Positions 46,365 through 53,073 of a DNA stretch of 63,516 bases are shown in pieces. Position numbers and translations under genes: made by a program. The notes under the pieces are model-generated. The model made no database searches. It was given only the letters and a program-made list of their open reading frames with translations, and had not been told where the DNA came from. Source of the stretch: Alphaproteobacteria bacterium (GTDB lineage: Bacteria; Pseudomonadota; Alphaproteobacteria; UBA828). The DNA lies in NCBI GenBank assembly GCA_022826345.1, contig JAJDVB010000043.1:1-63516 (forward strand). The letters are read 5' to 3'. Each line of letters opens with the position of its first letter. Positions within the stretch are counted from its first letter, which is position 1.

Positions 46365-48683
46365 ATGCCAGCGCAGACGGACACGACTCCCCAGCCCGGG
46401 ATACTGACCAAGACGACTCCCGCGGACCGGGGCCTCGTCGCGCGTCCCGCGCTTGCCCCGCACCTGCAGTGTCATGTTATCGGCGAAGAGCAGGCGCTGC
46501 TGGTGTCCGAATCGTTCAACACCCTGCTGCACGGCAGGCTCCAGTGCGATCTGCTGCCGCTGCTCGACGGTAGGCGCGCGCACGACGAGATTGCCGCGGC
46601 CCTCGAGGGCGCTCATGCCGCCGCCGATGTTCGTGCCGCCATCGTTTCGCTCTCCGCCAGGGGCTACGTGGTCTCTGCCGACCACGGCATGGAGCGAAGC
46701 CGGGCGGCCTACTGGTCGTCGCTCGGCGCATCGCCCCGCTGGGTCGAAGAGCGGCTGGCGTCCTCGCGCATCGCGGTCGAGGGCGACGACGGCCGGCTGA
46801 TCGAGCATCTGGAGGAGAGCGGCGCCAGCGTTGGGGTCGGCGATCCCCAGCTTACCGTTACCGTCTGCGACGACTATCTCGAAGAAGGACTCGCCGCCGT
46901 GAACCGACGCCGGCTCGCGGCGAAAGCGCCGTGGACACTGGTGCGCCCGCGCGGCATGGAGGCGCTCTTCGGCCCCGTCTTTCGCGCGGACAGGCAGGGC
47001 CCCTGCTGGGACTGCCTGGCCTCGCGCCTGCGCAACCATCGGGAGGTCCACGCCTTCCTGCGCAACGTTGCCGGCGAGGAGGCTGCGTTCAAGCCCTTCG
47101 CGGCGCAGCCCGCCGTGCTGGAAGCGCTCTACGGGCTGATCGCGGCGGAGATCGTCAAGTGGCTGGTGCTGAACGAGGCGGCCCCGATTCACAAACACGC
47201 AATCGCGATGAATGTCGGCACGTTCGCGAGCTCGCAGCATCCCGTGATGCGCCGGCCGCAGTGTCTCGCCTGTGGCGACGACGCACTGCATCGGCCGGAT
47301 CGGCCGCCGCTTCCGCTTCGCCTGAGGGCGAGTCCCAAGGCCCATCGCGACAGCGGCGGCGCGCGCACCGTGGCGCCGGAGGTCACCCTGGCGACATACC
47401 GCCATCTGGTGAGCCAGATCAGCGGTGTCGTGACCTGGCTCACGCGCACGACCGACGAAACCGATTCCTGGCTGCATGTCTACTGGGCCGGAAGCAATCT
47501 CGGCATAAGAAGCCGCAGCCTGAGCTCGCTCCGGCGCAGCCTGCGCAGCAAGAGCGCCGGCAAGGGCAGCACGCGGCAGCAGGCCGAGGTCAGCGCCCTC
47601 TGCGAGGCGGTCGAGCGCCATTCGGGCGCCCTCCACGGCGACGAGATCCGCGCCCGCAGGCGATTCGCCGAACTCGCCCAGGGGGAAGAGGCGATCCACC
47701 CCAATGATGCGCAGCTCTTCAGCGACGATCAGCTCGACAACGCGCAACGCATCAACGCGAAGGGCCACCCCTACAATGTCGTCCCGCCGCGCCTCGACCC
47801 CGACGCCGAGATCGACTGGACGCCGGTGTGGTCGTTCACGCAGCGGCGGCATCGCTGGCTGCCGACATCGATGCTCTACAGCATGCCCGCCGAGGAGCGC
47901 GGACCCGCGGACCTGATCGCCGATTCCAACGGCTGCGCCGCCGGCAACACCCTGGAAGAAGCCATTCTGCAGGGCTTTTACGAGCTGGCCGAGCGCGATG
48001 CGTTCGCCATCTGGTGGTACAACCGGCTGAGCGTGCCGGCGGTCGATCTCTCGGGCTTCGACGACGCGTACCTCGCATCGGCACCGGAGCATTACGCTCG
48101 CTACGAACGGGAGCTGTGGATGCTCGACGTCACCTCCGATCTCGGCATTCCCGCGTTCGTTGCGGTCTCGCGCAGACCGGGCGCCGAGACCGAGGACATC
48201 ATCTACGGCGCCGGCGCCCACGCCGACCCCCGTATCGCGGCCCTGCGTGCGCTTTGCGAGCTCAACCAGTGCCTGACCTGGCTGCCGCGTCCCGACAAGG
48301 GCAAGGGCAGACCCACGATCGACGATCCGCTGGCGCTCTGGTGGTGGAAGACCGCCCGCCTCGCCGATTGCTCCTGGCTGGCGCCGGCGGCGAACGAGCT
48401 GCTCCGCACGGCGTCGCACTATCCGGCAATCGAAACGAGCGACACGCGCGACGACGTGGAACACTGTCGCGCGCTGGTCGAAGCCGGGGGCATGGAGTTC
48501 CTGGTGCTGGACCAGACCCGGCCCGACATCGGCATGCCCGTGGTACGGGTCATCGTGCCGGGCATGCGCCACTTCTGGGCACGCTTCGCGCCCGGGCGGC
48601 TCTACGACGTGCCCGTCGGCATGGGCCGCTGCGAGCACCCCCTCGCCGAAGCCGACTTGAATCCCGCCCCCGTGGTCGCCTGA
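46365..48683 (+). CDS. Fused azoline-forming cyclodehydratase (ocin-ThiF-like plus YcaO)
   Basis: The 772-residue protein makes thiazoline or oxazoline rings from Cys, Ser or Thr of a RiPP precursor using ATP. The N-terminal 300 residues are the partner domain that binds the leader, with a four-Cys zinc site at CWDC (about 214) and CLAC (about 302). The YcaO domain (about 400-772) has QQAEVSALCEAVERHSG and SNGCAAGNTLEEAILQGFYE, with ELAERDAFAIWW, for ATP and magnesium. The C-terminus ends in NPAPVVA rather than a clear PxPxP. The ATG at 46365 is preceded by GGAG at eight bases; a GTG at 46329 overlapping the upstream stop is possible. Confidence 0.9.
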   Translation: MPAQTDTTPQPGILTKTTPADRGLVARPALAPHLQCHVIGEEQALLVSESFNTLLHGRLQCDLLPLLDGRRAHDEIAAALEGAHAAADVRAAIVSLSARGYVVSADHGMERSRAAYWSSLGASPRWVEERLASSRIAVEGDDGRLIEHLEESGASVGVGDPQLTVTVCDDYLEEGLAAVNRRRLAAKAPWTLVRPRGMEALFGPVFRADRQGPCWDCLASRLRNHREVHAFLRNVAGEEAAFKPFAAQPAVLEALYGLIAAEIVKWLVLNEAAPIHKHAIAMNVGTFASSQHPVMRRPQCLACGDDALHRPDRPPLPLRLRASPKAHRDSGGARTVAPEVTLATYRHLVSQISGVVTWLTRTTDETDSWLHVYWAGSNLGIRSRSLSSLRRSLRSKSAGKGSTRQQAEVSALCEAVERHSGALHGDEIRARRRFAELAQGEEAIHPNDAQLFSDDQLDNAQRINAKGHPYNVVPPRLDPDAEIDWTPVWSFTQRRHRWLPTSMLYSMPAEERGPADLIADSNGCAAGNTLEEAILQGFYELAERDAFAIWWYNRLSVPAVDLSGFDDAYLASAPEHYARYERELWMLDVTSDLGIPAFVAVSRRPGAETEDIIYGAGAHADPRIAALRALCELNQCLTWLPRPDKGKGRPTIDDPLALWWWKTARLADCSWLAPAANELLRTASHYPAIETSDTRDDVEHCRALVEAGGMEFLVLDQTRPDIGMPVVRVIVPGMRHFWARFAPGRLYDVPVGMGRCEHPLAEADLNPAPVVA

Positions 48684-48692
48684 GGAGACACC

Positions 48693-49814
48693 ATGGACAT
48701 TGACGCGGCAATCACGCTGACCCAGGACCGCCTCGCCGACGAGGGCGGCACCATGGCCGACCTGCTCGGGCATTTTCGAAGCAGGATTTCGCCGGTCCTT
48801 ATCGGCGACCCGGAATGGGGGCGCATCCTCGACTGTGCCGGGAACCTTCCGATCACGATGGGGGCCCTTCCCTTCGGCTTCGAGCTGCCGCTGCACGAGC
48901 GCAGGCCGGAGGCGGATTTCGGCGCCTCCCTGGCGAGTGGAACCAGACCGGCGGCGTTTTTCGGGGAGCGCGCACGGAGCGACAGGAGCGACGAGACCGC
49001 GAGAGCGATCGCCCGGCTCTTCGAGCAAATGAATACCGAAGACTCGCCTCTGCGCGACATCGTCGGCCGCAAGCTGATGCTGGAATACGATATCGGTTCG
49101 GCGCAAGGTAGCGAAAGGTCCTTTCCCGGACTCTTCCTGCGGCCCGGCGAACGTCCGATCATCGGCGCCCGCGGTCAGGCGAATGACGTCGCCATGGTGG
49201 TCGATGCGCTCGTCTCCTGCGTCGGCTGGGAGTTGAGCGGCGCCGAGCGGGCGAACGTCGAACGGACGTACCTGGCACAGCCCGAAGACACGCGCATGGA
49301 TTCGTTCGGCATATTCCCGTCCCGCTCACGCGCGATCCGCTTGGCGATTATGGGCTTCAAATCAGAGCAGGAACTGAGCTCCTATCTCGAAGAAGCGGGT
49401 TGGCCGGGCGAGGTCTCGGCTGTCGAAGCCGTGATCGCACGCTTCAGGGAGCGTGCGGATATTGTCAGGAGCGGAACGAATATCGACGTAGGGGAGAAGG
49501 GTCTCGGCCCGACGCTCGGCCTCACGCTCATCGTCAAGCAGAGATACACGAAGGACTCACGCTACTGGCTCGACGGCCTGACCGATTGGGATCCCTTCCT
49601 TGAAGCCCTCGGCCATGAGGATATCGTGGTTCCGGAGAAGCTTGGGGCGCTTTCTGACTGGGTTTCCAAACCGACGACACTTTTTGCGAAGTCCGGGCGT
49701 TATGTGCTGCTACGCGGCATTCATCACATAAAATTGGTGATATCTGAAGATCGGCTTCGGAAAGCGAAAGCCTACGTGTTCATGGTGCTTTCCGCAGCGG
49801 TATCCCCTCAATAG
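48693..49814 (+). CDS. Uncharacterised RiPP-cluster protein
   Basis: I do not recognise this 373-residue protein. It starts 9 bp after the YcaO gene with GAGGAG upstream, so it belongs to the same unit. Visible segments are MGALPFGFELPLHER, GRKLMLEYDIG, FPGLFLRPGERP, SRSRAIRLAIMGF, LGPTLGLTLIVKQR and HHIKLVISEDRLRKAKAYVF. Short beta-strand-like stretches carrying alternating basic residues recall aromatic (ABBA) prenyltransferases, but that is a guess. It shows no nitroreductase or flavin signature, so it is not an obvious azoline dehydrogenase. No signal or membrane span is seen. Confidence 0.75.
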   Translation: MDIDAAITLTQDRLADEGGTMADLLGHFRSRISPVLIGDPEWGRILDCAGNLPITMGALPFGFELPLHERRPEADFGASLASGTRPAAFFGERARSDRSDETARAIARLFEQMNTEDSPLRDIVGRKLMLEYDIGSAQGSERSFPGLFLRPGERPIIGARGQANDVAMVVDALVSCVGWELSGAERANVERTYLAQPEDTRMDSFGIFPSRSRAIRLAIMGFKSEQELSSYLEEAGWPGEVSAVEAVIARFRERADIVRSGTNIDVGEKGLGPTLGLTLIVKQRYTKDSRYWLDGLTDWDPFLEALGHEDIVVPEKLGALSDWVSKPTTLFAKSGRYVLLRGIHHIKLVISEDRLRKAKAYVFMVLSAAVSPQ

Positions 49815-49839
49815 AAATCTCAAAGGGGCGAGCAATACT

Positions 49840-49867
49840 CCGCCCCCCGGTCGGGGACGGGGGGCGG
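49840..49867. terminator. Strong bidirectional terminator
   Basis: CCGCCCCCC and GGGGGGCGG pair perfectly (9 bp) around a 10-base loop, between the convergent 373-residue-protein gene and the precursor gene. Confidence 0.75.
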
Positions 49868-49936
49868 TTCAGGCTATGCACGGGTGCGGATTAGGACTGT
49901 TCCGCATCTTGGCCGTCTACGCGTCGGCCACCGGGG

Positions 49937-50188
49937 CTACCAGCAGCAGCACAGACCGGCCGAGATGGCCTCGAGCTGCTCCTCGGTGATGTTCGGGTCC
50001 GGCGGCAGCGCGAGATGCACCGTCTGCATGTCACTCTCATGGACCTTGATGGTCATCGAATCGGGAATCGTGATGCCCAATTCCTCGCTGATGGTCGTCT
50101 TTGGGTCAGCGAGAAGCTGTTGCCTGAAGTCCGTGTCCAGGGCGGACTTCTCGACAATCTGCTGCAGCATTTCATCGCCACTTCTCAT
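49937..50188 (-). CDS. NHLP-class RiPP precursor peptide, core LCCCW
   Basis: The 83-residue peptide has the nitrile-hydratase-like leader: DTDFRQQLLADPKTTISEEL, MTIKVHES and VHLALPPDP, then an acidic helix ITEEQLEAISAG and the five-residue end LCCCW. Ala-Gly is the expected cut site for the C39 peptidase of the NHLM exporter. Three adjacent Cys are substrates for the YcaO protein, and the terminal Trp for the halogenase-like enzyme. The ATG is decided by AGGAGG seven bases upstream on the reverse strand; a longer frame exists but lacks such a site. NHLP precursors usually carry longer cores, so this one is minimal. Confidence 0.9.
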   Translation of the reverse strand: MRSGDEMLQQIVEKSALDTDFRQQLLADPKTTISEELGITIPDSMTIKVHESDMQTVHLALPPDPNITEEQLEAISAGLCCCW

Positions 50189-50235
50189 GGCAATCCTCCT
50201 GCATTCTGAATGAAATTCCAGTACGCGAGCGGACC

Positions 50236-50264
50236 ACGCTATCACGACAATGACATAGGATCAA
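50236..50264 (-). promoter_or_regulatory. Candidate promoter of the precursor gene
   Basis: On the reverse strand TTGATC and TAGCGT are 17 bp apart and give a leader of roughly 40 bases before the precursor start. The region just upstream (50265-50320) is AT-rich for this genome. Confidence 0.35.
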
Positions 50265-50362
50265 CCCGTTGAAAACATACAAATATTCTTATGGCCCCGG
50301 AAAATAATTGTTATGCAGCCGGAGCTCTTGGCTGCGTATCCGACGGTGTGAGGTTTGCGGCG

Positions 50363-50440
50363 GAGGCCGCTTTCGGCTTTGCGATTCTGATCGAGCGCCC
50401 TCGTTAGGGCTTCCATCCGCCGGCGCCCGAAACCGGCGAA
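50363..50440. repeat. Direct repeat inside the island, copy 1
   Basis: CCGCTTTCGGCTTTGCGATT and CTGATCGAGCGCCCT, then CTTCCATCCGCCGGCGCC, match in order and spacing a stretch at 58937-59015 (CCGCTTTCAGCCGTGCATTT, CTGATCAAGCGCCCT, CTTCCATGCGCCGGCGCC). Identity is about three quarters by eye over 75 bp. The copies bracket the RND and NHLM transport genes. Confidence 0.6.
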
Positions 50441-50472
50441 GTCGTTCACAGGTTTGCTCCCGGCGGTGCAGA

Positions 50473-52854
50473 TCAGGGCGCAGGCGGGGCCCGCTTCGCG
50501 GCTTTCCGGTCCAGCGTCGTCAAGAGCGCCGGCAGGAGCGACAGATCGGCAACCAGCGCAAAGGCGATGATCACCGCGGTCAGGATCCCGACCTCTGCGG
50601 TGGGGACGAAGGGAGAGAACACGAAGATCAGGAAGCCGGCCACCAGCACGATCGTCGTCGTGATCAGGGCCCGGCCACTCGTGTCGAAGGCGTAGCGCAC
50701 CGCGTCTTCCGGGTCCTGGCCGAATTCGCGTCTTGCCCGGCGGTACTTGCTGAGGAAATGCACCGTATCGTCCACGACGATGCCGACCGTCATGGCCACC
50801 ACGACGGATAGCGAAAGGCTCACCTGTCCGACCGCCAGGCCCCAGACGCCCAGCCCCAGCACGGCGGGGATCAGGTTGGGGATGATGCTGATCAGGCCCA
50901 GCCGCAGCGATCGCAGGGCGAAGAGGAGAATAACGGAAATCGCCAGGAGCACGACCGCCGTGCCGATCAGCATGGCCCGGATGTTGCGCTGCCCGATGTA
51001 GGCGAAGAGCGCCGCCGGCCCGGTGCTGTTGACGCCGGCCACGTGCGGCGCGTTCTCCCTCAGCCAGGCCTCGGCATGCGCGTTCAGGTTGAGCAGCTCC
51101 TGCGAGGACAGCGTCTCTGCCGATACGCTCACGCGCGTCGTCGATCTGGACCTGTCGATCTGGTTGTTCAGGTTCAGGCCCTGCGGAAGCGAGAGTTCGT
51201 AGAGCAGCAGGTACTGTGCCGCCAGCTCCTGGCTTTCCGGAATCCGGTAAGCGGCGGGGTCGTCGCCGCGCATGCTCTGGTTGAGCTGGCGGAACGTGTC
51301 GGTGATGACTGCCACGTGGCGCACGGGAGGCTGGTCCCGGTACCACGCGGCGAAGTTCGAAACGTCGGCCAGGAACTCGGGATCGGTGACGCCGCCCTCG
51401 GCAGGCGCGTGCAACGAGTACTCGAGCAGGGTGTTGCCGCTCAGATGCTCGTCCATGAAATCGGTGTCCTGGCGAAACTCGACGCTCTCGTCGAAGAAAT
51501 GGACCAGAACATCGTTGAGTTCGTTGCGCGGAATTCCCACGGCCATCCCGACCACGATCACCAGCCATCCCAACATGAGCGCCTTCCTGTGGCGCAGCAC
51601 GAAGTCCGCAATGACGGTCATCGAGGGTCCACGCAGCCACCGGCGTTCCTTCGGGGCCCGCATGGGGAGAAGCGAAAGCACGGCCGGCAGGAAGGTGACG
51701 GAGAGAATGAAGGAGGCGGCGATACCGATGGCGACGAAATTGCCGAGATGGCGGTAGGGCGGCACTTCGGAAAAGTTCATGCTCAGGAAGCCGAGCGTCG
51801 TCGTGAGGCTCGCCAGAAACACCGGGTGCAGGTTGAGCCTGACGGCTTCCACGATGGCATCGCGCTTGGAATCCCCAGCGCGCAGGCGCTGCTGCAGGGT
51901 CACCAGCAGGTGCACACAGTTCGCCACCACGATCATCAGCACGATGGTCGGCGCCGGCGAGACGGGCGGAGAGAAAGGCAGGCCGAACCACACGCCCAGG
52001 CCCATCGACACGAAAATGGAAAAGACGATGACCATCCCGGTTCCCGCCACCCCCGCCCAGCGCCGGGTGAGGACGCCGAGGATCACGGCCATGAGCAGAA
52101 GGCTCGCAGGCAGGAAGACCATCTGGCTGCTGATCGAGGCTTCCACGAAGGTTTGGTTGATCATGACCGTGCCGACGACGCGCAGGTCGATGCCGGGAAA
52201 TCGCTCTTCCGCCTCCGCCGCGAGCGATCTGGCGAATTCGGCGACTTCCGCCACCGCCTCCAGTAGGCCTTCCTCCGGCAGCTCGACGGTGACGCTTACG
52301 ACGCTGACATCGCCCTTCAGGCCCAGAATGCTGCCGGCGATACGCGGGTCGGACAGAGCGATCTCGCGGATATGCGCGCGCGCTTCGGCTCGGGACAACT
52401 CCTCCGGGTCGACAAGATCCCGCACATACAAGTCGTCGCCGTCGGCGGTCGTGTATTGAAAGTTGGCAAGCGAGTCGACGCGCCTTGAAAATGGTGTCTG
52501 CCAAGCGGCTTCGGTAAGCCAGACGGCGGCCGAGAGTGCATCCTGCGAGGTGGCATCGCCGTCGTCCGGCACGATCAGGAAGGCGATGTTCTCGTTCTTC
52601 CCGTAGGTATTCTCCAGCTCTTCCAGCGCCAGGAGCTGCGGGTTGTCTTCGTCGAAGAAGATGCGGTAGTTCGCGGAGAATTCGAGCTGGGAAATGCCGA
52701 CCGTCGCGACTGCAACCACGAATACGGTAGCCGCGATGACCAGCCAGCGGGCCGCGAGCACCCGTTCGGCAAAGCGGGTCGCGAACTGCTCTCCTGCTAT
52801 GCCGCGCAAGAACACAGCGCCGGCGCCGCTAGTTGCGAACGCCCCTGGGGGCAA
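50473..52854 (-). CDS. RND/MMPL-family transporter
   Basis: The 793-residue inner-membrane protein has two matching halves, each with a membrane helix, a large periplasmic loop and five more helices. The first helix is near residue 40 (LVIAATVFVVAVATVGI); the second-half core contains VSLSLSVVVAMTVGIVVDDTVHFLSKYRRAR, with the paired acids of proton coupling. Such MMPL-like exporters often work with a LolA-like periplasmic protein and a barrel, both of which occur at 59.3-61.4 kb here. The start is a TTG and uncertain. It follows the NHLM ABC gene after 219 bp with a hairpin. Confidence 0.88.
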   Translation of the reverse strand: MPPGAFATSGAGAVFLRGIAGEQFATRFAERVLAARWLVIAATVFVVAVATVGISQLEFSANYRIFFDEDNPQLLALEELENTYGKNENIAFLIVPDDGDATSQDALSAAVWLTEAAWQTPFSRRVDSLANFQYTTADGDDLYVRDLVDPEELSRAEARAHIREIALSDPRIAGSILGLKGDVSVVSVTVELPEEGLLEAVAEVAEFARSLAAEAEERFPGIDLRVVGTVMINQTFVEASISSQMVFLPASLLLMAVILGVLTRRWAGVAGTGMVIVFSIFVSMGLGVWFGLPFSPPVSPAPTIVLMIVVANCVHLLVTLQQRLRAGDSKRDAIVEAVRLNLHPVFLASLTTTLGFLSMNFSEVPPYRHLGNFVAIGIAASFILSVTFLPAVLSLLPMRAPKERRWLRGPSMTVIADFVLRHRKALMLGWLVIVVGMAVGIPRNELNDVLVHFFDESVEFRQDTDFMDEHLSGNTLLEYSLHAPAEGGVTDPEFLADVSNFAAWYRDQPPVRHVAVITDTFRQLNQSMRGDDPAAYRIPESQELAAQYLLLYELSLPQGLNLNNQIDRSRSTTRVSVSAETLSSQELLNLNAHAEAWLRENAPHVAGVNSTGPAALFAYIGQRNIRAMLIGTAVVLLAISVILLFALRSLRLGLISIIPNLIPAVLGLGVWGLAVGQVSLSLSVVVAMTVGIVVDDTVHFLSKYRRARREFGQDPEDAVRYAFDTSGRALITTTIVLVAGFLIFVFSPFVPTAEVGILTAVIIAFALVADLSLLPALLTTLDRKAAKRAPPAP

Positions 52855-52888
52855 GCGACCTACGAAGTTTCATCGCAGCTGCAGGTTA

Positions 52889-52910
52889 GGACTCAGGCTC
52901 TGCTGAGTCC
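52889..52910 (-). terminator. Hairpin between NHLM ABC and RND genes
   Basis: GGACTCAG and CTGAGTCC pair perfectly around GCTCTG in the 219-bp gap. It may stop or attenuate transcription from the NHLM operon before the RND gene. The rest of this gap shows no gene. Confidence 0.5.
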
Positions 52911-53073
52911 ATGCATAGAAGCTCGGACTGCGCGACAGGAGCAGGCCTGGCACTGGTGAAAGCGTGCAACGGCCATGATGTGACAAATGGGGTCAGTATT
53001 CCGCCGACATTCCGAGACGCAATCGTGTGCGAAGCCCGCAACTTTCCAGCTTTGGCCGGGCCGCACCTTCGGA

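Noticed and set aside
46338..49106. A 922-codon open frame opposite the YcaO gene
   Set aside because: It mirrors the codon structure of the real gene in GC-rich DNA, has no family motifs and crosses two convincing genes.
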